This document shows positions 48,902 to 60,772 of a stretch of 64,000 bases of DNA, piece by piece (position 1 is the first letter of the stretch; every line of letters starts with the position of its first letter). This DNA comes from Cryptomeria japonica (lineage: Eukaryota > Streptophyta > Pinopsida > Cupressales > Cupressaceae), in contig NC_081411.1 in NCBI RefSeq assembly GCF_030272615.1, forward strand, positions 213,211,744-213,275,743, in the 5' to 3' direction. The notes below the pieces were generated by a model that was not told the origin of the DNA, made no database searches, and saw only the letters and a program-made list of their open reading frames with translations. Both the position numbers and the translations under genes were made by a program.

Positions 48902-49137
48902 GTATTATACAATAATGTTAAAAATTTAAACAATAATAAATAAACAATGATTGACATCAACATAAGATAGAAGTAATAAGGCATAAATTAGTAACATAGC
49001 ATCACAATAAGATTGTTTTCTCTTCTTGGTGAAGTAATGTGTGGATACTATGTTACTTATGCCTTATTACTTCTATCTTATGTCGATGTCAATCATTGTT
49101 TATTATTGTTTAAATTTTTAACATTATTGTATAATAC
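48902..49137. repeat. Foldback element (long hairpin)
   Basis: Two arms, 48902-48999 and 49048-49137, are inverted copies, nearly perfect except for a few extra bases in the left arm. The loop is about 48 bp. Arm termini read GTATTATAC and GTATAATAC. A partial third copy (AATAAACAATGATTG...ATAAGATAGAAGT) lies just before, at about 48860-48895. This resembles a foldback or MITE-type element. Confidence 0.85.
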
Positions 49138-49589
49138 TAATTCATTAGTATAAATGATGGGCATATCTTGTTATTGATATCTAGGTTAAAATGAATTGAT
49201 TGTATATCTTTATATAGGGTTCCCTAGGAAAATTACTAATTAGGATGACCTCTAATGGTCATGTGTAGCCACAAGGACCAAAATCTATCGGGGAGATATA
49301 GGGCCTACACCATTTCAAATTAGGGCTTGTTTAAGGGGGACTATGGAAATTTGGGGAGCCATAGTCTAGAACAAGATATTCCATGCCCTAGTCCTCTTAT
49401 AAATAGGACCAATGCAAACATAAATGGGAAAACGATCTCCTAGATGGGACCCACCCAATGTTGTTCATGGCATCAAAGGTGGACAATAGGGTCCAATTGG
49501 ACCTAGAGAGGGGATGGAGATAGAACATGCTAAAGTAGGAGCACAAATATGAGGTGTAAATTGAACTAGTTATAATTTACTATACTACA
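49138..49589 (-). repeat. LTR remnant of a Tat-like gypsy element
   Basis: On the minus strand an LTR begins TGTAGTATAG at 49589, directly after a GTGGGGCAAAA tract (49590-49603) like the Tat-2 polypurine tract. A TATA-like CTATTTATAAGAGG lies at about 49394-49407. The distal end was not located. Confidence 0.5.
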
Positions 49590-50565
49590 TTTTGCCCCAC
49601 TTTAATGGGAGTATGAGGCTATGCAAATACTCGTGGTAAGGTAGAAAGATGTGAGAGAGGGGAAATTAGGAGCGAGATCATAAGGATATAAGGCATCAAT
49701 AATTTTGAAGAACCAATCCACTAATCTTAGAATCTTAACTCACACAATCATATGCAAGGACACAAACAACAAGACAAAGACAAAACAAAGACAAACAAAG
49801 ACAAAATACAAACACCACAAAAAGGCTTCAAGTTGACAAGTTGAAGATATCTTGATAATCAAATGCCTTAGCCACAAATATCATTCTCGTAATCCTATCA
49901 CAAGAACAAAAGTGATCACATAAAAAGAGAAAGAGAATGCATCAAATGATGAACCATGATCTAGAAATAGAAAAGCAATGAGCTAATGGGGAAGAGAAAA
50001 GAGAGGAAATGAATTTCATGGGATAGCAAGTTGTGTTATGCTAGGTGATCCATGTGAAGAGAAGAGTTAGAATAGTCTAGTTATGTTTTTCTAGTTCCAC
50101 TCATCTTTCTTCATATGTTGTTGTATGGTTTTAGGAGTTAAGCATCTAGTATAAGACTTTGTATTGTTTGTTTTCGAGCATGCAACAACCTATATAAGAC
50201 ATGAAATATGTAGATGGTTTCAAGAAGATCTCGTATAAGACATATAAAAGACGTGCATTAGGTTTTGGGCACAAAACATCTCGTATAAGTCTTTATTTTG
50301 TCTGGTTTCAAGAATGAACACCATATATAAGACATGCAAAATATAGTACAATATAGTAGAAAGAGGGTGATATGTTGCAATCCAAGTATGATTGTAATTG
50401 AAAATTAATCACCACTTATGATAAAGATCCCCAGTTAAAGATTTCTACTATTGCCATACGGTGAGGAGAAACATGATAGGGCGAATGGAGTTCTAAGATA
50501 CTTCCTCTTCACCAAGAAAAACAAAAACATTAGTTGTAAGAGCTATGCAAGTTAGATGAAATTGG
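49590..50565 (-). other. 3' region of the same remnant
   Basis: There is no coding region. At about 50140-50340 degenerate repeats of 'ggtttcaag...tataagacatg' recall 3117-3190 in Tat-1, which supports a Tat relative. It is cut off by gypsy C. Confidence 0.4.
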
Positions 50566-51382
50566 TCTTTATTGGCATACAAATTTTTGTCCCTTTTTAA
50601 ATATAAAACAAAACCCTCTGTGCCCTATGATAGAGACAAATATGCAACAAATAGTTGGACCAGTTGCCTATTAAATTAGTAACTTTCCTCTAAATTTTAG
50701 AGGTACAACTCCCTCATGTGATATAATTGGGGTTCTTACAGGATATGCTTTTAACTAGAAGACAGGAAAGGCAACCAAAAAATAAAATAAGGGGAAAACA
50801 TAGGATTTAAAGAAAAATAAAAATGAATGACTCAAAATTCACCCATTTTCTATACACAACCAATTGTAATGGAGATTTGAAAGAGATTCTTTTCAAATAA
50901 TGTAAATGAATTACAACTTAAAGCTCTATAAACATATACATCCATAACTAAATACACAGATGAATTCAAGGAACTGATTGCAAATCTCAAAGTAAATGTC
51001 AACCAAATGAACATGCATGAATACAAAGCCTCAAACAAATTTCATCACTTAGATTCATATTCAAAGACGTAAAGTTTCTATTCTTCTATATATAAATTAT
51101 GTTTATGAAAAAGAAAATAGGTTGTCAAAAACCAAAAACTTAACTTAGAACTACATTTAAAATAAAATTAATCTATACTCACTCATGCATCAAAGTGAAA
51201 GGGAAATCACTTCTCCATTTCTCCCCTTTTACAATAGTATATATAATAAAAGAAAATAACTTTCTAAAGATAACAGTTTCTTTTGAAAAGAATCATATTT
51301 GTAAAGAAAACTAAAAGCTACTTTATGGTCCTATGGCATAGGATTTCTTGCCTCCTCAATTCTTTGCTGAATATGGGCATCA
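50566..51382 (-). repeat. 3' LTR of gypsy C (old)
   Basis: About 815 bp similar to 54768-54822 plus 62311-62871 and to 62872-63620. On the minus strand a purine stretch (AAGAAGAGGAAAAGGATAAG) precedes a TGATGCCC start near 51382. The 60-codon frames inside recur in each copy and are not genes. End points are approximate. Confidence 0.55.
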
Positions 51383-52958
51383 GTCATCTTATCCTTTTCC
51401 TCTTCTTGAACTAGCACAAGAGTCACCATTGCAAACTCCCTATCACTGTTGTGACATTCCTAGGCCAGACCGATCAATCCATGGGGAATATCCTCCTATG
51501 GATTCTCCATCATGTTTTCATCTGGCTGTATGACTAGGGCTAAACCATTACTTGAAAGAACCATCTTTCTTTTCCATTTCTCTCAAGATATTAATTGTCT
51601 TTCTATTGTCTGAGAAATATGTTCATTGTTTCAACTTGAGTGTTCAATCTGGAGATAACATCCACTTGCTCACTTTCTGGCCAATTTAAATTAGGATGGT
51701 TGATAGGAAATCGATCTTCATTTAGGAGAACCATTTTGATCCAAGGCAGAGGAATAATCCATTCTTAGCAGCTCTAATACATTAATCTAGCTAATCATGA
51801 TGGGCTTTGAAGTACCACCACCTTTCCTTCTTATATTGAATTCCTTTAATGCATTAAATGTGAGCTATGTGAGTTAAATTTATTTACTACCCTCTGTCTT
51901 GTGCTACCACCTTTTCATGTCTTTCATCATTTGTTCAACTATTAAGGAGACGTGCTGGCTAATCTACGTAAGATTATGCTTTTGAAAGAGCACAAAGTAA
52001 GCTAAGCGGCGAGTGAAAAATTCTGAAGCAAGATTTCATGTCTTCAAATCCTTTGATATTTCGATGTTGTTGTGGCTCCATTGCTTAGTGTTCTATGTCT
52101 CTCTCAAATATATATCAACCACTTGGAAGGATTGGGTACTTGATTATTAGTGGAAGTAATATCAAAATTCTCAAATCAACTGATTGGTCGATAGATACTA
52201 TTTTGCAACATGAAGATTGCATAATTGAACATTTAGGTTTTAGGAACATTGACGGTAGTTCCACCCCACCAAGATTTGTTGATCATTTCCTAAGTTGATG
52301 CAAAAAAATGAGAGATTGAAAAAACATTCCTCTAAGGAAGGTTAGAATAAGGCATTGTCTTGGCTGCCAAAGGTGGTTGAAGGCTGATAATGCAACATAA
52401 GTACTTATGGGTTGATTTTAAGGCAAAAGGTGATGTCTTGAAAAATTGGTGAAGGAAAAGTCCAAACATATAGGCTCTGAATGGAGATAAGGACCACAAA
52501 GATGCGGAGAACTCTAGGATCCTAGGTTAGACTAATTCTTTATCTATTGGGATATAGAGTTGGAAAGCTTGAAGAACAAAGGGCACTTTTTGGAAGATGG
52601 GTGGGGGAAGATTGGACACACGCAAAAATGGGAAAGCCAAAAATGAAACTAGGCTAAATCACATGAAAAATTATTAAGTATATACATGGACATAAGACCC
52701 TACCTCAAGGAATTCTTAAACAAACTCATATAAATCCATTCATAGGATAAGAGAAATAACTGTCGGTGAGATAAAGTGACTGGTGGATAAAAATCATTTG
52801 CAAACTTGACCACCAGCTTTTGACCACCAACTTGTGACTATTGTGAGAAGAAATCCACAACTAATATTTTGTAATAATTCTCTTAAAGAAACATCCAATC
52901 CAAAGAGGCAATCTGCATTATATATATCCAAGGCTAACTAGAGAGTATCAACACTATG
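51383..52958 (-). other. Degenerate interior of gypsy C
   Basis: I see no recognisable pol motif in either strand. Presumably it is deleted or decayed interior. Confidence 0.4.
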
Positions 52959-53792
52959 CTATGTAGGTTGATTTAAATTTTTATTAAACATGCCAGTGAC
53001 TTGTGTTTGATTTCCTATGAAGTAAATAAAATCTCGAATTGGGCACACTAAATAGAAACGGTGAAGACAACTTGTAAGGATATTTTTATCTAAGTTTGTA
53101 TCTTTTGAATTTTTTCCCACAGGAAATGTACCATTAGGCTCATTTATTTCAGCCATTAACTCATCCGTTATTTCAAGATGTTTGTCTTTATTACGTATCT
53201 CATATGATAAGTTATGAGATAAAACAAACATAATGTCACCTTCAAAATGAAAAGATTTCATCATTGGGTGATTACTTACCTCTTTTGAGTACAATGTGTT
53301 TTTCCAATTTTCATCATCGAATTTGAATGTCTCAAAATCTGGTTGCATATGAGACATTGTATCATTAGTATATGATTAATTGCATTTAACCTTTTCTATA
53401 ACATCTTCATGATTTTCCAAATATTTGGGCTACAACAATTCTTCATTATTATGCCTATGAATGAATTAAAATGATTCATAATTTATTAGCATATCAGCAT
53501 GAAAAACATCCTCTGATTGTTCAAAGCTACATATTTCCTTTTGATGTTGATTTCTCATATTTGCTTGGGTAAAATCGTTTTTTGAAATCGCATCAAAAAT
53601 TCCAAATGTGAAAGTTTCATAATCTAGTGAACCTTTGTTTAATTCTTGATCGTTCGCATCATCAAAAGTTTGTTCAATTGTGTTTGTAGCTGGGCAATTT
53701 ACTAATTCCTCCAATTGAGTAGAATGATTATCTGCATCTCTAGAGGGGTCAACTTTATTGATATTTAAATAATAAATTCCTCTAAGATTCAC
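52959..53792 (-). pseudogene. Post-gag region of gypsy C, function unknown
   Basis: Two open stretches, 53466-53792 (108 codons) and 52959-53357 (132 codons), lie downstream of the gag relic on the same strand. They are acidic, of normal amino-acid complexity and without motifs I recognise. They may derive from the region between gag and protease. Confidence 0.4.
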
Positions 53793-53989
53793 ATTGCAAG
53801 TCCTGACTATAGAACATGTTAGAATGTTTCCTTTATTTAAAACTATTAAATTCTAACAATAGAATATGGGGAACACCTACTTTTCTCTTTTCATAACAGG
53901 ATTCTTTTGTATAAGAGGACTTTTTTCTAAAATAAAATTTTGATTTTGTAAGATTGTTTCAAATTTTGAAATTTTCAAAGTGCATTCAT

Positions 53990-54600
53990 TTATACATTCT
54001 TTTCTTTAAATGACCCAAATAAAATCAAGTCATCTTCTATCTCAATAGCTTCTTTTTGTGCATCTTGTAAATTTTGTATCTTTTTATGCTTTAGGTAGAA
54101 TTTGACTTCTGGTTTTAATACAACAATGAACACACATAACTGGTTATTTTCTCATGGTTGATCATTTTGAGGAATATTTTTAAAGGTTTGGTTAAATATT
54201 TCCACAAATAGATTCATCTTTTTCTTTTTGTATTTGGAAGAATTAAAAAAACAATGCATATACATCAACCATGGGTTTTAATCTTCCACTAAATCTCACC
54301 TTTAAACTGTTCTAGTTGGTAATACATCCATCTTCCAAATTCCAAATCCATTTTGCAACACTTCCAATAAGGATTTCAATAAACAACCACACGAACAAGT
54401 CTTCTCAAACTTCAAGTATAACATAAGTGATAGTGAATGCTTGGATATGATTATCTGCATCTTGGGAGTCTTCACTACTGAATTTAGGAAAAAAAATCTT
54501 GAATCTTCATGTATTGTTGTGTATTGAGGTAGAGAAAATGGTCCAATTTGAGTTTCCCATGGCTGGGAGGCAACCAAAGCCATAAAATGAAACTAAAATT
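53990..54600 (-). pseudogene. Gag relic of gypsy C
   Basis: Across shifting frames the minus strand reads SSEDSQDADNHIQAFTITYV, a VAKWIWNLEDGCITNWNSL segment and, further on, LQDAQKEAIEIEDDLILFGS. These match the order of a Ty3/gypsy gag core, namely HLKAF-like, the Trp-rich helix with ITSW-like, then the AQ..AI.IE-DL C-terminus. Several frameshifts and stops are present. Lineage is not determined. Confidence 0.65.
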
Positions 54601-54822
54601 CTTTAACCAAAGAGATCTTTAATAATCACAAAGTCCCCAACCTCTTCTCTTGAGAAGGAACTTTCAAATTTAGGAGAGAGAAAAAAGTACTAATCTTTTG
54701 ATTCCTCCGCATAGTCAACAAAAATCTATTAGCATATATATTTGTCCCTTTTGAAATATAAAACAAAACCCTTTGTACCCTAGAATAGAGACAAACATGC
54801 AACAAACAATTAGAGAAGTTTC
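54601..54822 (-). repeat. Leader and outer edge of the gypsy C 5' LTR
   Basis: 54601-54767 is non-coding. From about 54768 the sequence matches the start of 50566-51382 up to 54822, where copia B interrupts it. GTTTC at 54818-54822 is the target duplication. The LTR resumes at 62311. Confidence 0.6.
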
Positions 54823-56359
54823 TGATAACTCAATGATGAACTGATAGTACCAAACTGGTACTGAGAGGGGGGGGGTGTGAATTAGTATAGACAAAAACAC
54901 ATTCGTAAAACTGGTTTGTCAATAGACACTACGTTTTGACAAACAAATAGTAACACCGGTCTTAAACAAAGTACAACCGGAAAAACCCAAAATAACTAAG
55001 ACAAGCATAAACCGGTTGACACTTATGTTTTCACACAATCTAATACTTCATTTCCATTTCACCCTAGTGCATGAACAGGTAACCTATCACAAAAAATATA
55101 AACAACTAGATCAACATGATTTACCTTCAGACACAAATCACTTAAACCATCACATGAATAACACCACGCATGACACATAGATTTTTCACGTGGAAACCCA
55201 ACTGGGAAAAACCACGGTGGGGATGAATACCCCCAAGCTATTTTTGAACTCTTTAGAGGTCTGCTTTGTTAGGAGCCTTGTCTGGTTAAAGACTAATACA
55301 ATAGGTTCTGTTAGGAACCGATCCTATTAGGGATCACCCGGTTAAGGGATGGCTAGAATACCCGGTTAAGGGTTAAACCCTGTTAAAGGTTACCTTGTTA
55401 GAGGATTTCAAGAACTCAATAGTTTTGAGTCACCCTGTTAAATGATTTACAGCAAGCCGATTAAAGCTAACCTATTAAGGGATTCCCCAACTGTTGAAGT
55501 GGTTAGAGATCAATAGGTATTACAATGATCTAGTAACAACACTCAATGCTAATGCAGATCCACTTTAGCTCCTCTTCACCTCCTGTACTTACACTCTGCA
55601 GGTATCACTTCTCTCCTCTAGTCTGGCAAGAATCACGTATCTCTTCACTTGGATACACACACACAACTTTTTCCAACAACCTCAGAAAGAAACACAACAT
55701 TGACCTTATAGGAAATAGATAGGTCGGTAGAATAAACCCTAACCACTAAACCTGTTAGGTTAAGCAATTCAAACAGTTCAATCCTGACCGTTGAGCACAT
55801 TGCATTAAATGCAATAGTCTTAAACTGATCTCAAGACATTCTCCATTGTTCATTGTCCACCACTTTCATGGCGGCTGATAACCCATCACACGTTTTCACC
55901 GTTTACAGACTTCACACATTCCCAAGATAGATAGGAACAATCTTCTTCATGCAAGATCCTTCATGCGCACAAGACTGACATGGCAACATGATCTGTTCTT
56001 TGTTACAATGCTAACTCATCACACAAAGTCACTGGTTGAGTCAAACAGACTTGAAGCACTTCAACCAGAAACCCTAAAGTTGAGACTACCAACCGGTAGT
56101 AATACAAAGCTTCCATGTACCCATTCTCATATCAACATGTTGGTTCACCTTGAACAAACATACCGCTTCACTTTGGCACATATACTGGTTCACAATGTTA
56201 TACCGGTTCTCACATATACTGGTTCTTGGTAACATACCAGTTCTCTCTTCTTCAGCATATTGACATCTATGACAACATACAATGTCATCATGTCCTCATA
56301 CCAGTTCACATAATGCCAACAGTCATCATGTCCTCATACCGGTTCACATAATGCCAACA
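54823..56359 (-). repeat. 3' LTR of copia B
   Basis: Plus-strand ends are TGATAACTCA and TGCCAACA. It includes a run of G near 54867 and a tandem duplication of about 35 bp at 56285-56359 (CATGTCCTCATACC...). CCGGT motifs recur through it. Confidence 0.93.
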
Positions 56360-56739
56360 ATCTCCCCCTTTGGCATTGATGGCAATATACAAAGATATCT
56401 CTCCACTTTACATCTTCTCCCCCAATTTGTGCAGATATCTTCTCCACTTCACTTCTTCTCCCCCTTTGACAACAATGCCAAAGTAGAGGCACAAGCTTCC
56501 CTGTTCCACTATGCTGCTCCCCCTAAGGAGTAGCATCCTTCAACACATCAATCTTGAAATTTTTTTTGACTATGCAATACTTGACTGATGTGGAGCAAAT
56601 ACCTTTAGTTCACCTCCTAAAGGGGCAACACCCCTAATTCACCTCTTAAGTACATAAATGTAGCCTTTGGGAGAGGCTTGGTGAATATGTTTGCTAACTG
56701 ATCCTTACTGGAAACATGTTCTAGTGCAATCTCTTTGTT
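56360..56739 (-). other. Polypurine tract and 3' non-coding region of copia B
   Basis: The minus strand reads GCCAAAGGGGGAGAT at 56360-56374, adjacent to the LTR. The rest is non-coding and contains CTCCCCC repeats. No envelope-like gene is present. Confidence 0.8.
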
Positions 56740-57429
56740 CTAAACCTTTTCCCTCAAGAAATGATACTTAAGCTCAAAGTGCTTGGTTCTAGAATGTAAA
56801 ACCGGATTCTTCGAGATGTTAATTGCACTATTATTGTCACAAAATATACTTACCGGTTTAGATACAAGAACTTTGAAGCCATTTAATACATGCTTCATCC
56901 AAATTGTCTGAGTCCAGTTCATGAAAGCTGCAACATACTCTGCTTCCACTATAGACTGAGAGATACAACTCTGCTTCTTACTCATCCATGAGACCAGTCT
57001 ACCACTAAGAAAGAATGCACCACCGGTTGTGCTCTTCTGGTCATCCACATTACCTGCCCAATCAGCATCTATGAATACTTTCAAGTTGAAATCCTTTCTA
57101 TATGGATACCACAGTCCATAATCAATAGTTCACTTCAGATACGTAAGAATCCGCTTGACTGCAACCAAGTGGGATTCTCTTGGACTTTTCTGAAACCTTG
57201 CAGTAATGCCAACTGCATGTGCAATATCTGGTCTGCTATGCACTACATAATGCAACTTACCAATCATTGATTGGTATTCCTTCTCATTAACCAATGCTGA
57301 GTCATCCTCTTTGGATAGTTTACAACCGGTCACCATTGGTGTACCAACCGGTTTTCTATCTTCCATGCCAAAGGTCTTCAACACCTCTTTGACATACTTG
57401 GACTAAGTGATAAAGATTTCATCTTTCAT
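56740..57429 (-). pseudogene. Reverse transcriptase end and RNase H of copia B
   Basis: The RT connection (LKTFGMEDRKPVGTPM, YQSMIGKLHYVVHSRPDIAHAV) is followed by the copia RNase H (FIDADWAGNVDDQKSTTGGAFF, SQSIVEAEYVAAFMNWTQ, IFCDNNSAINISKNPVLH, SRTKHFELKYHF). The frame is shared with the upstream RT part. Stops near 57390 and 57090-57130 interrupt it. The D, E and D catalytic positions are present. Confidence 0.9.
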
Positions 57430-58089
57430 CTACTGAATCTGCAGTCCAATGAAGAACTTAATCTCCCCTATGAGTGACATCTCAAACTCTTTCTTCATCT
57501 CATCTGCAAACTCATGACTCATCTTGTCATCTCCACCAAAGATAATGTCATCAACAAATACCTCACAGATCAGGATCTGATCTCCTTTAGATTTCAAGTA
57601 GATATTGCTATCTTCGCTTTCTCTCTCAAATCCAATCTTCACAAGATGAGAGTGCAGGCGTTCATCCAATTCTCTAGGTGCCTGCTTTAGACCATATAAG
57701 GCTTTATGTAGCCTACACACCATGTCACTATCTTCAGATAGGGAAAACCCATCTGGTTGCTCTATATACACCTCCTCTTCAAGTATACCATTTAGGAATG
57801 CAGATTTTACATCCATTTGATATACTTTGAATCCTTTAAAAGCTGCATATGCAAGAAGCATATGAACTCCTTCCAATATGGCTATAGGAGCAAAGGTTTC
57901 TCCATAGTCTTCTCCTTCTTCTTGGGCATATCCTTTACACACCAATCTGGCTTTGTTTCTAATCACTGTGCCATCCTCATTCAGCTTATTTCTGAAAACC
58001 CATTTGGTACTGATGACATTTTTATGCTCCGGTCTGGGTACCAAAGACCATGTACCATTTTTCTCTATCTGGTCAAGTTCCTCTTCCAT
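57430..58089 (-). pseudogene. Reverse transcriptase of copia B
   Basis: All core motifs are in one open frame: [93 protein letters not shown] and the catalytic [22 protein letters not shown] has Leu where Trp is usual (copia A APTAWYERL). This is the best-preserved polymerase among the copia copies. Confidence 0.92.
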
Positions 58090-58371
58090 TGCCTTGATCT
58101 AGTCTTCATCTTTATGTGCCTCTTTGAATGATTTAGGCTCAAATTCAGAGATCATACATGAGTTTTCTCTGACCTTTCTTCTTGTAAGGATTCTTGCATC
58201 CTTATCTCATATGATCTGCTTAGGATCATGATTCAACTTGACATACTGAGGAATGGTCTTAACATATTCCTCTTGCTTTTCTTCTTTATCCTCTTCTCCA
58301 TCAGTATCAACATCTACATCTACCACTATAGGAACACTGCTACTCATACTTGGTTGACTAGCAACCGGTTC

Positions 58372-59342
58372 CTAGAAGGTTACAACTGGTTCATTTACTG
58401 CTTGCTCATTGCCGGTTTCCTCAGTTTTCTCAGATGTTTCATCAACTCTCACATTGATGCTTTCCGTAATTCTCTGAGTCCTATTATTGAAAAACTTGAG
58501 AGCCTTGCTCTTGGTGGAATACCCTAGGAATATTCCCTCATCACATTTAGCATCAAATTTGCTCTGGTGTTCGCTCCTCTTGATGTAACATTTGCTACCA
58601 AACACTCTAAAGTAGCTAACCATAGGTGTCTTACTAGTCCAATACTCATAAGGAGTTTTATCCATACCTTTCTTGATGAGTACCTAGTTCATTGTGTAGA
58701 CTGCAGTGCTCACCGCTTCTCGCCAAAAGGTGTGAGCAACCTTTCCTTGGATCAGCATTATTCTTGCTGCTTCAACCATAGTCCAGTTATTCCTCTCTGC
58801 TAGGCCATTCTGCTGTGGAGTCTCGGGGAAGACAGTTGCCTCTTGATTCCATGTTCTTCACAGTACTTGTTGAATTCATTGGAAGTGAATTCCCCTCCTT
58901 GATCAGTTCTAAGGCACTTGATCCTTTTACCGCTTTCCTTCTCCACTAATGCTCTAAAAGCTTTGAACTTTCCAAAAGCTTCAGACTTATCTTTCAATAA
59001 TGTGACCCACATCATTCTTGAGCAGTCATCAATGAGAATCATGAAGTACCTATCACCCTGCACACTCCTAGTTTTCATAGGACCACACAAATCAGTATGC
59101 ACAAGATCAAGTAAATTGTCAGCAGTGAAAGGTTTACCTTTAAAGGTTGAGAAAGACATTTTCCCCAGTTGACACTCTCTACACAATGTATTTTCTAGTT
59201 TTCTCAACATCAACAACCCTCTAACTGCCTTGATCTTACTGGCCTTCACAATGTTATCAAAGTTTACATGGCAGAGTCTCCTATGCCATATCCAGTTGTC
59301 ATCAAACTTGGCCATAAGACATGTACTGATATTTGCATTCAA
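58372..59342 (-). pseudogene. Integrase of copia B
   Basis: A zinc-binding module (WHRRLCHVNFDNIVK, LCRECQLGKM) precedes the core with Asp in LLDLVHTDLCGPM and Asp in LRTDQGGEF. A single-base loss near 58822 shifts the frame just before the segment with the final Glu. The downstream part (DKTPYEYWTSKTPMVSYF, GIFLGYSTKSKALKFFN) continues in the new frame. A stop near 58690 also interrupts it. The role is insertion of element DNA. Confidence 0.88.
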
Positions 59343-59798
59343 CTAAAATAGGTTACCTTTGATCAGCATGCCGGTGGCCACCAATTCACCATTCTTTCCT
59401 TTGATTTTGCACACTCCATTCTTGAATTCCAGAGTGAGACCACTATCATTCAGCTGGGCAACACTCATAAGGTTGTGTCTGAGACCGTCAACCCAGTACA
59501 CATTGTCAGTACTGCTCTTCCCATTTAGAGAGATTGACCCTCTGCCTTTGACCATATATGGTGCATCATTACCAAAACGAACCACATCACCATCATACTC
59601 TTCCAAGGATAGAAACTTGTTCCGGTCACCAGTCATATGGTGAGAACAACCACTATCAATAATCCACTCATTGGAATTATCAAAGCAAGAGACAAGAGCC
59701 TTCTTGTCTGACACATCTTCCTTGACAACAACAAACACAATATCTTCATTTTCTTCATCTTCTAATTCCTCACCCATGACACCTTCATCAACTGCCAC
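59343..59798 (-). pseudogene. Aspartic protease of copia B
   Basis: The active site reads WIIDSGCSHHMTGD, preceded by an acidic stretch (EELEDEENEDIVFV) and followed by VRFGNDAPYMVKGRGSI, VYWVDGLRHNLMSVAQL and the LEFKNGVCKIKG segment that leads into integrase. Only a stop at the end (59343) separates it from integrase, in the same frame. Confidence 0.92.
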
Positions 59799-59879
59799 AA
59801 AACAATTTCTCCAGTTTCCTCCTTTGATTTTCTTGAACCTTTCCAGTTTGTCCTTGTTGTCACCATTAGGACGGTTTAC

Positions 59880-60701
59880 AGCAATATGTCCTATCCGGTT
59901 ACAAGAAAATCATTTCAAAGGGAGCTTACCTCTGTATTTACCGGTTCCTTTAGGAAGTTTCCTAGAAAGAAGAGCTTCAAATTCCATCAGAAACTCCTCA
60001 TCATCCATTTCTCTGCTCTATCTTGGTTCACCACTGGTGCTGGTTTTTTTTCCTTTTTTGGATGGTACAGTAAAAGCTTTAAAAATTGATTTAGTCTTTT
60101 GAACACTGCCATCAAAACTATTTAGCTCATAGGCTGTCAACTTTGCAATGATGGAGTCTAGGGATACCTTAGTCTTGTCTATTGATCTCAACTCCTGAAT
60201 AGAAACAACCCTTATTGCATAGACCAGTAATAAGGATCTCAGAACTTTGCTTACCATAGTGGAATCTTCCATTTTACCACCTGCACTCTTGATATCTCCG
60301 ACAATAGTTTTGATTCTTATTCCATACTATAGAATGGTCTCACCTTCAACCATCCGCATGTCTTCAAACTTCCCTCTAAGGCTTTCTTCCTTAGCTTGTT
60401 TTACATGCTCATCATCGCCATAGATATTTTCAAGAGTATCCCATACTTCTTTGGGATTTACTTTATCTTGGACATCAATAAATTCAATGTAAGATAAACT
60501 ACTAATTAGAGCTTCTGTGACTTGCCCATTCTCCTGCATCTCTCTCTTTTGGTCATCAGTGAGAGTACTGGTAGGGGCAACATAAGCATTCTCAACGTAG
60601 CTCCAGTGTTGATCACCCATGCTTCTAATGTATATCTTCATTCTATCTTTCCATATACTAAAATTATCTCCGTTGAACTTTGGACCTTCCCTCTTCATCA
60701 T
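59880..60701 (-). pseudogene. Gag of copia B
   Basis: The start at 60701 (MMKREGPKFNGDNFSIWKDRM) opens a UBN2-type gag with VWDTLENIYGDDEHVKQAKE, LRGKFEDMRMVEGE and LRSLLLVYAIRVVSI. It shares its frame with protease. Stops occur near 60325, 60275 and 60017. The zinc knuckle near 59890-59920 is broken twice: its first Cys codon is TGA and its last Cys is Arg (CNRIGHIAVNR). Confidence 0.88.
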
Positions 60702-60758
60702 TGGACTGGGATCTTTTCCTCAAGCGATTAAGCTTATAACACAGAGGACCTAGAGGAT

Positions 60759-60770
60759 GCTCTAATACCA
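60759..60770 (-). other. Primer-binding site of copia B
   Basis: The minus strand reads TGGTATTAGAGC, the initiator-Met complement with one mismatch, two bases after the LTR. Confidence 0.9.
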
Positions 60771-60772
60771 AT

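Noticed and set aside
50850-51038. Conserved 62-codon frame, also at 62517-62705 and 63173-63391
   Set aside because: The copies are LTR repeats. Sharing reflects repeat identity, not coding constraint.
52959-54600. Pararetrovirus insertion
   Set aside because: The gag segments fit Ty3/gypsy order and no movement-protein or coat signature is seen.
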